Shown here in pieces: positions 51,751 to 60,658 of a stretch of 64,000 nucleotides of DNA. Under the pieces are notes generated by a model, which saw only the letters and a program-made list of their open reading frames with translations, did not search any database and was not told where the DNA came from. Position 1 is the first letter of the stretch; each line of letters starts with the position of its first letter. Source of the DNA: Roseomonas gilardii (GTDB lineage: Bacteria > Pseudomonadota > Alphaproteobacteria > Acetobacterales > Acetobacteraceae); contig NZ_CP015584.1 of NCBI RefSeq assembly GCF_001941945.1, positions 558,001 through 622,000 on the forward strand, in the 5' to 3' direction. The position numbers were made by a program, and so were the translations under genes.

Positions 51751-53673
51751 ATGGGTGACACAGGCGAAACCCGCTGGCTCGACGTGATCGCGATCGGCCG
51801 TTCCTCGGTGGATCTCTACGGACAGCAGATCGGCTCACGGCTGGAGGACATCGCCTCCTTCGCCAAGTCGGTCGGCGGCTGCCCTGCCAACATCGCCATC
51901 GGCACGGCCCGGCTGGGCCTGCGCTCGGCCCTGGTGACGCGGGTCGGCGCGGAGCAGATGGGAAGTTTCATCCGCGAACAGCTCGCGCGCGAAGGTGTCG
52001 AGACGCGAGGCGTCGTGACCGATCCGCAGCGATTGACCGCGCTGGTCCTGCTGGCGGTGGAGGCGGACCACACTTCGCCGATGATCTTCTACCGCGAGGA
52101 CTGCGCCGACATGGCGCTTTCCGAGGAGGACATCGCCCCCGACTTCATCGCCTCCGCCCGTGCCCTGGTTGTCACCGGCACGCATTTCTCCCGCCCGAAT
52201 ACCGGCGCGGCGCAATGGAAGGCGATCCGCGCCGCGAAGGAGGCCGGCACGCGGGTCGTGCTCGATGTTGATTACCGCCCCAATCTCTGGGGCCTCGCAG
52301 GCCATGCGGAGGGCTTCGCCCGCTACGTGAAGTCCGACCGCGTTTCCGCCGAACTCCGGCCGGTCCTTTCCGAATGCGACCTGGTCGTGGGCACGGAGGA
52401 GGAGATCCTGATCGCTTCCGGGGCGGAGGACCTGCTGGCCGCCCTCAGGGCGATCCGCGCGGTCTCCGCCGCCACCATCGTGCTCAAGCGTGGCCCCATG
52501 GGCTGCATCGTCTATGACGGCCCGATCAGCGACAGGCTGGAGGACGGCATCCTCGGTCAGGGCTTTCCGATCGAGGTCTACAACGTGCTGGGCGCGGGCG
52601 ATGCCTTCATGTCCGGGCTCCTGCGCGGCTGGCTCGGCGGCGAAAGCTGGTCCACCGCTGCCACCTGGGCCAATGCCTGCGGCGCTTTCGCCGTGTCGCG
52701 CCTGCTCTGCTCCCCCGAGATCCCGACCTTTCCGGAACTGCAGCACTTCCTGCGGCACGGCAGCCCGCACCGTGCCCTGCGCCGCGATGCCGACCTGAAC
52801 CACATCCACTGGGCCACGACCCGCCGGCCGCAATCGGAAAGCATCCTCGCCCTGGCCTGCGACCACCGCGCCCAGATCGAGGCCCTGGCCGACCGCCTCG
52901 GCGTGCCGCGCCAGCGCATCGACAGGTTCAAGGCGCTCGCCGTCGAGGCCGCCGCCCGTGTCGCCGGGGGGCGGGACGGCTATGGCGTGCTGATCGACGG
53001 CACCTACGGCACCGAGGCCTTCGCGAAGGTGCCGCGCAACTTCTGGATCGGGCGGCCCGTCGAGAAGCCCGGCTCGCGCCCGCTGGCCTTCGACGGCATG
53101 ACGGATCTCGGCAGCCACCTGCGCGCCTGGCCGGTGAACCACGCCGTCAAATGCCTCTGCTTCTATCACCCGGACGATCCAGCCGAGTTGCGCGGGCAGC
53201 AGGAGCAGACCCTGGTCCAGCTCCATGAAGCCACGCGCAGCGCCGGGCTGGAGCTGATGGTCGAGATCATCGCCGCCAAGGCCGGTCCGCTCGGCGACGA
53301 CACCGTCGCCTCGGCGATCCGGCGCCTCTACGCGCTGGGCATCCGGCCCGACCTGTGGAAGCTGGAAGCCAACCAGGGTCCGGCGGCCTGGCGTGCCATC
53401 GACGAGGCCATCCTGGCGAATGATCCCTATTGCCGCGGCGTCCTGCTGCTTGGCCTCGAAGCGCCCGAGGCCGAGCTCATGCAGTCCTTCCGGCAGGCCA
53501 GCCTGTCGCGGCTTGTCCGCGGCTTCGCGGTCGGCCGCACCATCTTCGCCGAAGCCGCGGAGAACTGGCTCGCGGGCCGGATCGGCGACGAGGACGCCGT
53601 GGCCGAGATGGCCGCGCGCTTCGGACGGCTCGTGGAGGGCTGGCAGGCCCTGCGCCACGAACAGGCGGCCTGA
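51751..53673 (+). CDS. iolC: Bifunctional 5-dehydro-2-deoxygluconokinase with DUF2090 aldolase-like domain
   Basis: 640 residues. Domain 1 (about 1-325), PfkB kinase: VIAIGRSSVDLYGQQIGSRL (about 11-30), VGGCPANIAIGTARLGLRSA (about 44-63), and the anion-hole motif NVLGAGDAFMSGLLRGWLGG (about 277-296). Domain 2 (about 340-635), DUF2090: ILALACDHRAQIEALADRLG, FYHPDDPAELRGQQEQTLVQ and KLEANQGPAAWRAIDEAIL, a TIM-barrel related to class I aldolases (LacD/IolJ-like). The kinase phosphorylates 2-deoxy-5-keto-D-gluconate; the fused domain may cleave the product to malonate semialdehyde and DHAP, although no iolJ is seen here to compare. Typical fusion of Proteobacterial iol operons. Confidence 0.92.
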   Translation: MGDTGETRWLDVIAIGRSSVDLYGQQIGSRLEDIASFAKSVGGCPANIAIGTARLGLRSALVTRVGAEQMGSFIREQLAREGVETRGVVTDPQRLTALVLLAVEADHTSPMIFYREDCADMALSEEDIAPDFIASARALVVTGTHFSRPNTGAAQWKAIRAAKEAGTRVVLDVDYRPNLWGLAGHAEGFARYVKSDRVSAELRPVLSECDLVVGTEEEILIASGAEDLLAALRAIRAVSAATIVLKRGPMGCIVYDGPISDRLEDGILGQGFPIEVYNVLGAGDAFMSGLLRGWLGGESWSTAATWANACGAFAVSRLLCSPEIPTFPELQHFLRHGSPHRALRRDADLNHIHWATTRRPQSESILALACDHRAQIEALADRLGVPRQRIDRFKALAVEAAARVAGGRDGYGVLIDGTYGTEAFAKVPRNFWIGRPVEKPGSRPLAFDGMTDLGSHLRAWPVNHAVKCLCFYHPDDPAELRGQQEQTLVQLHEATRSAGLELMVEIIAAKAGPLGDDTVASAIRRLYALGIRPDLWKLEANQGPAAWRAIDEAILANDPYCRGVLLLGLEAPEAELMQSFRQASLSRLVRGFAVGRTIFAEAAENWLAGRIGDEDAVAEMAARFGRLVEGWQALRHEQAA

Positions 53674-53734
53674 CGTCATGCGCCGGAGCAAGGTGTCCGC
53701 TCCGGGAAACATCGGAAGACCATCCGGAGGGGAA

Positions 53735-55585
53735 ATGACCAGCACCATCCGCCTCACCATGTCACAGGCGCTGACACGCTTCCTGGCCAACCAGTTCACC
53801 GAGGTCGATGGCCGGGAACTGCCGCTCTTCGCCGGTGTCTGGGCCATTTTCGGCCATGGCAATGTCGCCGCCCTCGGCGAGGCCCTGTACCAGGAACGCG
53901 AACGCCTGCCGGTCCTGCGCGGGCATAGCGAACAGGGCATGGCCCATGCGGCCATCGCCTTCGCCAAGGCCAGCTTCCGCCGCCGCATGATGGCGGTGAC
54001 CACCTCCATCGGCCCGGGGGCGCTGAACCTCGCCACCGCCTGCGCCGTCGCGCATGTGAACCGCCTGCCGCTGCTGCTCCTGCCCGGCGACGTCTTCGCC
54101 AGCCGCCGCCCCGACCCGGTGCTGCAACAGGTCGAGGATTTCGGCGATGCCACCGTCTCGGCCAATGACTGCTTCCGCCCGATCTCCCGCTTCTACGACC
54201 GGATCACCCGGCCGGAACAGATCATCCCGGCGCTGGAACGCGCCATGGTGGTGCTGACCGATCCCGCCGAATGCGGCCCGGTCACGCTTTCCCTGTGCCA
54301 GGACGTGCAGGCCGAGGCCTACGACTATCCGGCAGCGTTCTTCGAGCGCCGGGTCTGGCACGGGCGGCGGCCACGCCCTTGCGAGGCCGAGGCCGCCCGC
54401 GCCGTCGCCCTGTTGCGGGGCGCGCGCAAGCCGTTGATCGTGGCCGGGGGCGGTGTCCTCTATGCCGGGGCGGCGGAGGATCTGGCCGGCTTCGCCGAGC
54501 GGCACGGAATCCCGGTGGCGGAAACCCAGGCCGGAAAGTCCTCGCTGCCCTTCGGGCACCCCCTGGCCATGGGGGCCATCGGCGTCACTGGCACCTCAGC
54601 GGCCAATACGCTGGCGGAGGAGGCGGATGTCATCATCGCCGCCGGGACGCGGCTGCAGGATTTCACCACCGGATCCCGGTCCCTGTTCCGAGGGGAGGGA
54701 CGGAGGATCCTCGGCCTCAACATCCAGCCCTTCGATGCCAGCAAGCACCATGCCGTGCCCCTGGTCGCCGACCTCGCCACCGGCCTCGCCGCGCTGGAGG
54801 AAGGGTTGCCGGACTATGCCGCCCCCCCGGCCTGGCGGGAGCGCGCGGAGGCGCTGAAGCGTGACTGGGTGGCGGCAGCGGACCGCGCCATGGCCCCGAC
54901 GGACGATGCGGCCCTGCCCTCCGACGCGCAGGTGATCGGCGCCGTCGGTCGTGCGCTCGACTGGAATGCCACCGTGGTCTGCGCCGCGGGCGGCCTGCCC
55001 GGCGAGCTGCACAAGCTCTGGCGCCCGACCGCGCCCGGCCGCTACCACCTCGAATACGGCTTCTCCTGCATGGGCTACGAGATCGCCGGCGGGCTGGGCG
55101 TGAAGCTGGCGCGGCCCGAGGAGGAGGTCGTCGTCATGGTCGGCGACGGCTCCTACCTCATGTTGAACTCCGAGCTGGCGAGCGCGGTCATGCTGGGACT
55201 GCGCTTCACCGTCGTGCTGCTGGACAATCGTGGCTATGGCTGCATCAACCGGCTGCAGGCCGGATGCGGCGGGGCGGCCTTCAACAACCTGCTCGCCGAT
55301 GCGCGGCACGACACTCTGCCGGAGATCGACTTCGCCGCCCATGCGCGCAGCCTGGGCGCCGAGGCCCGGCATGTCCGCTCGCTGGCCGAGCTGGAACGGG
55401 CCGTGCGCGAGGCCCGGAACGCGTCCCGCGCCACGGTGATCGTCATCGACACCGATCCCGCCATCATCACGCGGGAGGGCGGCCACTGGTGGGACGTCGC
55501 GGTGCCCGAGGTCAGCCAGCGCCCGGAGGTCGCGGCCGCCCGCGCCCGCTACGACGCCGCGCGGCAGGGCCAGCGTTTCGACTGA
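53735..55585 (+). CDS. iolD: 3D-(3,5/4)-trihydroxycyclohexane-1,2-dione hydrolase (TPP enzyme)
   Basis: 616 residues from ATG 53735 after GGAGGGGAA. Full three-domain TPP enzyme: N-terminal Pyr domain with active-site Glu in VLRGHSEQGMAHAAIAFAKA (about 60-79), central domain RKPLIVAGGGVLYAGAAEDL (about 230-249), and C-terminal PP domain with the metal motif VVMVGDGSYLMLNSELASAV (about 467-486), GDG then N. It opens the ring of trihydroxycyclohexanedione to 5-deoxyglucuronate. It lies 61 bases after iolC. GYGCINRLQAGCGGAAFNNL near 505-524 is characteristic of IolD. Confidence 0.95.
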   Translation: MTSTIRLTMSQALTRFLANQFTEVDGRELPLFAGVWAIFGHGNVAALGEALYQERERLPVLRGHSEQGMAHAAIAFAKASFRRRMMAVTTSIGPGALNLATACAVAHVNRLPLLLLPGDVFASRRPDPVLQQVEDFGDATVSANDCFRPISRFYDRITRPEQIIPALERAMVVLTDPAECGPVTLSLCQDVQAEAYDYPAAFFERRVWHGRRPRPCEAEAARAVALLRGARKPLIVAGGGVLYAGAAEDLAGFAERHGIPVAETQAGKSSLPFGHPLAMGAIGVTGTSAANTLAEEADVIIAAGTRLQDFTTGSRSLFRGEGRRILGLNIQPFDASKHHAVPLVADLATGLAALEEGLPDYAAPPAWRERAEALKRDWVAAADRAMAPTDDAALPSDAQVIGAVGRALDWNATVVCAAGGLPGELHKLWRPTAPGRYHLEYGFSCMGYEIAGGLGVKLARPEEEVVVMVGDGSYLMLNSELASAVMLGLRFTVVLLDNRGYGCINRLQAGCGGAAFNNLLADARHDTLPEIDFAAHARSLGAEARHVRSLAELERAVREARNASRATVIVIDTDPAIITREGGHWWDVAVPEVSQRPEVAAARARYDAARQGQRFD

Positions 55586-55637
55586 GATCCACAAGCATCG
55601 CGCCCGCCGCAAGAAGCGGACGCCAGGGAGAACATGC

Positions 55638-56555
55638 ATGATCCGCATCGGCGCCAACCCGATCTGCTGGTCGAATGACGACAAGCCGGAGATCGGCGGC
55701 CACATCACCCTCGAGCAATGCCTGGCCCAGGCCAGGGAGATCGGGCTGGAAGGCATGGAGCTCGGCAACAAGTTCCCGGCCGAGCCCGGGGCACTGGCGG
55801 AAGTGCTGGGCCGGTATGGCCTGGCCCTGGTCGGTGGATGGTATTCGACCTTCCTGCTGGAGCGCGAGCCGGAGGCGGAACTCGCCGCGGCGCAGGCGCA
55901 TCTGGCGAAGCTGAAGGCCCTCGGCAGCAAGGTCTTCATCGCCTGCGAATGCACCCGCACGGTGCATCCGCTGGAAGACACCCCTCTTTCCGCGCGGCCA
56001 GTGATGGACGAGGCCGAATGGAAGCGCTTCCTGCCCCGGCTGACCCGCTTCGCCGACATGATCGCGGCGGAGGGCCTGACCCTGGCCTATCACCACCACA
56101 TGGGCACGGTGGTGCAGACCGAGGCGGAGATCGGCCGGCTGATGCGAGGCACGGGCGCGGCGGTGCATCTGCTGCTCGACACGGGGCACGCGACCTGGGG
56201 CGGCGCCGATCCGGCGGTCCTGGCCTCGCGTCACCGCGACCGCATCGCCCATGTCCATGCGAAGGACGTGCGCCTTCCGGTCGCGGGGCGGGCCATGGCG
56301 GAAGGCTGGTCCTTCCTCCGTTCCGTGATGGAGGGGGTCTATACCGTGCCGGGCGACGGAACGGTGGATTACGTCTCCGTCTTCCGCGCGATCCCCGATT
56401 ATGACGGCTGGGTGGTCATCGAGGCGGAGCAGGATCCGCTGAAGGCACCCCCGGAGACCTATGTTCGCATGGGCTTCGACAGTCTCGTCGGCTTCCTGAA
56501 GGAGGCCGGCTTCGGCCCGCGCCTGTCCAGGCCGGCGACATCGCGCGCCGCCTGA
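55638..56555 (+). CDS. iolE: Inosose dehydratase
   Basis: 305 residues, xylose-isomerase-like TIM barrel. Start MIRIGANPICWSNDDKPEIG; metal ligands appear in LGLEGMELGNKF-type strand (EGMELGNKFP, about 38-47), TLAYHHHMGTVVQTEAEIGR (about 150-169), LLLDTGHATWGGADPAVLAS (about 180-199), HVHAKDVR and VVIEAEQDPL near 268-277. It dehydrates scyllo-inosose to trihydroxycyclohexanedione, the IolD substrate. The gene sits 52 bases after iolD and 13 before iolB. Start preceded by CAGGGAGAACATGC. Confidence 0.95.
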   Translation: MIRIGANPICWSNDDKPEIGGHITLEQCLAQAREIGLEGMELGNKFPAEPGALAEVLGRYGLALVGGWYSTFLLEREPEAELAAAQAHLAKLKALGSKVFIACECTRTVHPLEDTPLSARPVMDEAEWKRFLPRLTRFADMIAAEGLTLAYHHHMGTVVQTEAEIGRLMRGTGAAVHLLLDTGHATWGGADPAVLASRHRDRIAHVHAKDVRLPVAGRAMAEGWSFLRSVMEGVYTVPGDGTVDYVSVFRAIPDYDGWVVIEAEQDPLKAPPETYVRMGFDSLVGFLKEAGFGPRLSRPATSRAA

Positions 56556-56568
56556 AGGGAGGGAAGGC

Positions 56569-57381
56569 ATGTCCAGACTGCGCCTGCGGCCAGAGGGAAG
56601 CTCCGGCCGCGTGCTCCATGTGACGCCCGAAACCGCCGGCTGGACCTATGTCGGCTTCGATCTCCACCGGCTGCGGTCCGGTGCCGGGGCGACGGGCGGC
56701 GAGCCGGGGCGCGAGGCCTGCCTCGTCCTGGTTTCCGGAAAGGCGCGCATCACCGCCGCGGGGCAGGATTTCGGGATCGTCGGGGGGCGGCCCTCGCCGT
56801 TCGAAGGCCGGCCCGATTCCGTCTATGTCCCGGCGGGCGCCGCCTGGAACGCGGTGGGGGAGGGGCCGGAGGAGGCCGTGCTGGCCGTCTGCACTGCGCC
56901 GGGCGAACCGGGCAGGCGTGCAGCCCGGCGCATCGCGCCGGATGACGTGACGCAGGAGGTGCGGGGCGGGGGCAGCAACACCCGCCATGTCACCAACATC
57001 CTGCCGGAGACGGCGGAGGCGGATGGTTTGCTGGTGGTGGAGGTGATCACCCCCGGCGGCAATACCTCCAGCTACCCGCCGCACCGCCATGACGAGGACG
57101 ATCCGCCGCGGCAGACCCTCCTCGAGGAAACCTACTACCACCGTCTCGACCCGCCGCAGGGCTTCGCCTTCCAGCGTGTCTATACGGATGACCGCAGCCT
57201 GGACGAAACCATGCTGGTCGAGGACGGGGACCTGACCCTCGTGCCCAGGGGCTACCATCCCTGCGCCACGATCCACGGCTACGATCTCTACTATCTGAAC
57301 GTCATGGCCGGCCCGGTGCGGAGCTGGCGCTTCCACAACGATCCCGATCACGAGTGGATCGTGCAGACCCGGACCGGATGA
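56569..57381 (+). CDS. iolB: 5-deoxy-glucuronate isomerase
   Basis: 270 residues, bicupin fold. Metal-site motif SSYPPHRHDEDDPPRQTLLE (about 164-183), with His-x-His and Glu, followed by EETYYHRLDPPQGFAFQRVY, and C-terminal LVPRGYHPCATIHGYDLYYL (about 224-243) supplying the last His. It isomerises 5-deoxy-glucuronate to 2-deoxy-5-keto-gluconate, the IolC substrate. It ends the visible iol operon; iolA, which removes malonate semialdehyde, is not in the window. GAAGGGAGGGAAGGC precedes the start. Confidence 0.95.
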   Translation: MSRLRLRPEGSSGRVLHVTPETAGWTYVGFDLHRLRSGAGATGGEPGREACLVLVSGKARITAAGQDFGIVGGRPSPFEGRPDSVYVPAGAAWNAVGEGPEEAVLAVCTAPGEPGRRAARRIAPDDVTQEVRGGGSNTRHVTNILPETAEADGLLVVEVITPGGNTSSYPPHRHDEDDPPRQTLLEETYYHRLDPPQGFAFQRVYTDDRSLDETMLVEDGDLTLVPRGYHPCATIHGYDLYYLNVMAGPVRSWRFHNDPDHEWIVQTRTG

Positions 57382-57998
57382 CCGTCTGATACATCCGGCG
57401 CCGGACGCCGCCGGCCCTGCTGGCCACAGCCGGCCTCTGCCGGTGGGGGCAGGTGGCGGTGCTGCCGTCGCAGCGGCGGCACGCCGCTGGCCCGGCCGGC
57501 AATGCGGGAAGTCGAACAAGGACTCTTGCTTCCTCACCCGCCCCGGGATATAGGAATAAAGTCAGCAACCGGCCCCGTAACTGCGCGATCCAAGGCGCTT
57601 CCAGAGCAGGCCCCAGGCGATCTCCGGCCAGCCGGACATGGCTCCGACCAACCTTTTCAAATGCCCCGATCCGCCGGATGACTCGCGCACCGCCTGCCAG
57701 GGTGACACCACCTCCGGAGCGAAAGCCGGATCAGCCACCATTCGCCACGCTGGACGAAGCCCTTGCCATCATCCAGCCGGGTAAAGGACTAAAATCCTAA
57801 AATACTAAAGCCCTAAAATGGCATGGATGGCCGGATGCCCCTGCCGGCGAAGGTGGAAAGACACGCGCTTCCGGCGCCGTGCCGCTCGGCCATGGCCGAT
57901 ATCGGACGGCATCCCGGCCCAGGCCATCGGCGGCGGCGCCGTCCGCGCCAGGAAGCGCCGCTTCCGGAACCGCCGCCGGATTCCTTGCCATCGATCGG
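57382..57998. other. 617-base convergent intergenic region
   Basis: Open frames here (57453-57800 plus strand and 57797-57991 minus strand) have no recognisable homology and differ in codon use from the flanking genes. The only structure is an octamer tandem repeat at 57789-57820. Separates iolB from the end of kdpC. Confidence 0.5.
57789..57820. repeat. Four tandem copies of an A-rich octamer
   Basis: Four units at exact 8-base spacing (57789, 57797, 57805, 57813): CTAAAATC, CTAAAATA, CTAAAGCC, CTAAAATG. The core CTAAA is invariant. Unusual base composition for this region. Confidence 0.7.
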
Positions 57999-58583
57999 TC
58001 AGCTTGCGGCGTCGAGTGCGAGATTGAGGCGAAGCACGTTCACGCGTGGTACGCCAAGGAAGCCCAGGATCGGCGCCGCGGTGTTCTCGCGCAGGATCGC
58101 ACGGACCCGCTCCTCCGGCATGCCGCGAGCCTGGGCAACCCGCCCCACCTGACGGGCTGCGTTCTCCGGACTGATATCCGGGTCGAGGCCGGAGCCGGAG
58201 GCCATGACGGCATCGGCGGGCACGGGCGCGGGCCCGGCCGTTGCGATGCGCTCGCGCACCCCATCGACCAGGACCTGGCTGGATGGCCCGCGCTGCGAGG
58301 CTGCCGATGATGCGGCATTGTACGGCGAATCCACTGTCCTGCCGCCGTCCTGTGGATCGGATGCGGTGGTGGCGGAGGGGCGGCCATGGAAATAGCGTTC
58401 CCCGGTGAAGTTCTGCCCGATCAGGGCCGAGCCGACCACCCTCCCGTCGCGCTCGATCAGGGACCCCCCGGCGGCATTCGGCAGGAAGGTGGTCGCGAGG
58501 CCCGTCATGGCCATCGGCACGGCCAGACCGAGGAGCAGGGTGAAGCCGGCGACCACGGTCACGGCGGGACGAAGCAGAGACAT
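57999..58583 (-). CDS. kdpC: Potassium-transporting ATPase subunit C
   Basis: 194 residues. One N-terminal membrane helix, AVTVVAGFTLLLGLAVPMAM (about 7-26), then the periplasmic domain with SLIERDGRVVGSALIGQNFT (about 41-60), YFHGRPSATTASD and the conserved VPADAVMASGSGLDPDIS (about 124-141) preceding AARQVGRVAQARGM. It stabilises the Kdp complex and raises its K+ affinity. Starts four bases after the kdpB stop on the minus strand. Confidence 0.95.
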   Translation of the reverse strand: MSLLRPAVTVVAGFTLLLGLAVPMAMTGLATTFLPNAAGGSLIERDGRVVGSALIGQNFTGERYFHGRPSATTASDPQDGGRTVDSPYNAASSAASQRGPSSQVLVDGVRERIATAGPAPVPADAVMASGSGLDPDISPENAARQVGRVAQARGMPEERVRAILRENTAAPILGFLGVPRVNVLRLNLALDAAS

Positions 58584-58586
58584 GGC

Positions 58587-60647
58587 TCAGGCGATCCCCA
58601 GCATCTGGAGTACGAGGTCGATGATCTTGATCCCTGCGAAAGGCGCGACGATCCCGCCCACCCCATAGATCAGGAGGTTCCGTCGCAGCAGCGCCGCCGC
58701 TCCGGACGGCGTGTAGCGCACGCCACGCAGCGCCAGGGGCACCAGGGCCACGATGATCAGGGCGTTGAAGATCACGGCGGAAAGGATGGCGCTCTCCGGG
58801 CTTGCCAGCCGCATCACGTTCAGTGCCTGGAGTTCCGGATACTGGGTCACGAAGATCGCCGGCAGGATGGCGAAGTACTTCGCCACATCGTTCGAGATGG
58901 AGAAGGTCGTCAGCGCCCCCCGGGTGATGAGGAGCTGCTTGCCGATCTCGACGACCTCGATCAGCTTGGTCGGATCGCTGTCGAGGTCCACCATGTTGCC
59001 GGCCTCACGGGCCGCCTGGGTGCCCGTCTGCATGGCGAGGCCGACATCCGCCTGCGCCAGGGCGGGCGCGTCGTTGGTGCCGTCGCCCGCCATGGCCACG
59101 AGGCGACCTTCCCCCTGTGCCTTGCGGATATAGCCGAGCTTGTCCTCGGGCGTGGCCTCGGCGATGAAGTCGTCCACCCCGGCCTCGGCCGCGATGGCGG
59201 CGGCGGTCAAACGGTTGTCGCCCGTCACCATCACCGTGCGGATGCCCATCCTGCGCAGCGCGGCGAAGCGCTCCCGCATGCCGGGCTTGACGATGTCCTT
59301 CAGCTCGATCGCACCCAGCAGGCGGCGGTCCCTGGCCACCACCAGCGGCGTGCCGCCCTGCCGCGCGATACGCTCCACGGCCTCGCGCAGGGCGGACGGC
59401 GCCTCGGCATCGAGCACGCGCGTGATGCTGTCGGCCGCCCCCTTGCGGTAGCTTCCATCCGGCAGGTCCAGCCCGGAGATCCGGGTCTGGGCCGTGAAGG
59501 GCACCACCTTCGCCCCGGCCGGCAGGGCAGGGGGCACCACGCCGTGCGCCTCGCGCGCGAAGGCGAGGATCGAGCGGCCCTCCGGCGTCTCATCGGCCAG
59601 GGAGGAAAGCACCGCGGCCTCGGCCAGTTCCCGCGTGCTCACGCCCGGGGCGGTGTGGAACGCAGCGGCCTGGCGGTTGCCAAGGGTGATGGTGCCGGTC
59701 TTGTCCAGCAGCAGCACGTCCACGTCGCCCGCCGCCTCCACCGCGCGCCCGCTCGTCGCCATGACGTTGAAGCGCACGAGACGGTCCATGCCCGCGATGC
59801 CGATGGCCGAAAGCAGGCCGCCGATGGTGGTCGGGATCAGCGTGACCAGCAGCGCGGCCAGCACGGGCACGGAGGGCGGGGCGCCGTTCCAGCTCGCAAG
59901 CCCCACCACGCTGGCCACGGCGATCAGGAAGATGATCGTCATGCCGGCGAGCAGGATGTCGAGCGCGATCTCGTTCGGCGTCTTCTGGCGCGCGGCACCT
60001 TCGACCAGCGAGATCATGCGGTCGATGAAGGTGGAACCCGGCGCCGCGGTGATGCGCACCACGATCCAGTCGGACACCACCAGCGTTCCGCCCGTCACCG
60101 CCGAGCGGTCGCCACCGCTTTCGCGGATCACGGGCGCGCTCTCACCGGTCACGGCGGCCTCGTTCACCGAGGCGATGCCTTGCACCGCCTCGCCGTCCGA
60201 GGGGATGAGGTCGCCCGCTTCGACCAGGACCAGATCGCCCACCCGCAGTTCCGCCGCGCTGCGTGGCTGCCAGAGGTTGCGGTCATCGGCCCGCAGGAGG
60301 AGCTTCGCCTGGGTCTCGGTGCGGGCCCTGCGCAGGCTTTCCGCCCGTGCGCGGCCGCGGCCCTCTGCCACCGCCTCGGCGAAGGTGGCGAACAGGACGG
60401 TGAACCAGAGCCACAGCGCGATGCCTGCCTGGAAAGCCCATGGCTCCCCCGCGAAGGCGGCGCGGGCCGCCAGCAGCGTGACGAGGATGGAGACAACCTC
60501 CGTCACGAAGATCACCGGGTTCCGGATCAGCGTGACAGGGTTCAGCTTGCGGAAAGCATCCGCGGCCGCGCGCGGCAGCAGCGTCGTGTCGAGGAGAACA
60601 GGCCGGGTGCGCGTGGATTCGCCCGGGCCGGTGGTGGTGTCGAGCAT
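58587..60647 (-). CDS. kdpB: Potassium-transporting ATPase subunit B (P-type ATPase)
   Basis: 686 residues from ATG 60647. P-type motifs: [14 protein letters not shown] (actuator TGES, near 148-161), phosphorylation site [14 protein letters not shown] (near 300-313), [10 protein letters not shown] (nucleotide site) and hinge [20 protein letters not shown] (near 519-538). Membrane segments are at about 35-85, 220-270 and 580-680. It hydrolyses ATP to drive K+ uptake through KdpA. The frame stays open far upstream across kdpA, but that part is antisense-frame noise; the start was set by homology ([20 protein letters not shown]). It follows kdpA by 11 bases. Confidence 0.96.
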   Translation of the reverse strand: MLDTTTGPGESTRTRPVLLDTTLLPRAAADAFRKLNPVTLIRNPVIFVTEVVSILVTLLAARAAFAGEPWAFQAGIALWLWFTVLFATFAEAVAEGRGRARAESLRRARTETQAKLLLRADDRNLWQPRSAAELRVGDLVLVEAGDLIPSDGEAVQGIASVNEAAVTGESAPVIRESGGDRSAVTGGTLVVSDWIVVRITAAPGSTFIDRMISLVEGAARQKTPNEIALDILLAGMTIIFLIAVASVVGLASWNGAPPSVPVLAALLVTLIPTTIGGLLSAIGIAGMDRLVRFNVMATSGRAVEAAGDVDVLLLDKTGTITLGNRQAAAFHTAPGVSTRELAEAAVLSSLADETPEGRSILAFAREAHGVVPPALPAGAKVVPFTAQTRISGLDLPDGSYRKGAADSITRVLDAEAPSALREAVERIARQGGTPLVVARDRRLLGAIELKDIVKPGMRERFAALRRMGIRTVMVTGDNRLTAAAIAAEAGVDDFIAEATPEDKLGYIRKAQGEGRLVAMAGDGTNDAPALAQADVGLAMQTGTQAAREAGNMVDLDSDPTKLIEVVEIGKQLLITRGALTTFSISNDVAKYFAILPAIFVTQYPELQALNVMRLASPESAILSAVIFNALIIVALVPLALRGVRYTPSGAAALLRRNLLIYGVGGIVAPFAGIKIIDLVLQMLGIA

Positions 60648-60658
60648 CAGGGTGTGCC

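Noticed and set aside
57453-57800. A 115-codon open frame between iolB and kdpC
   Set aside because: No recognisable motif and no plausible start signal; left as unannotated intergenic sequence.
57789-57820. CRISPR-like array
   Set aside because: Units are only 8 bases with no spacers; it is a short tandem repeat.
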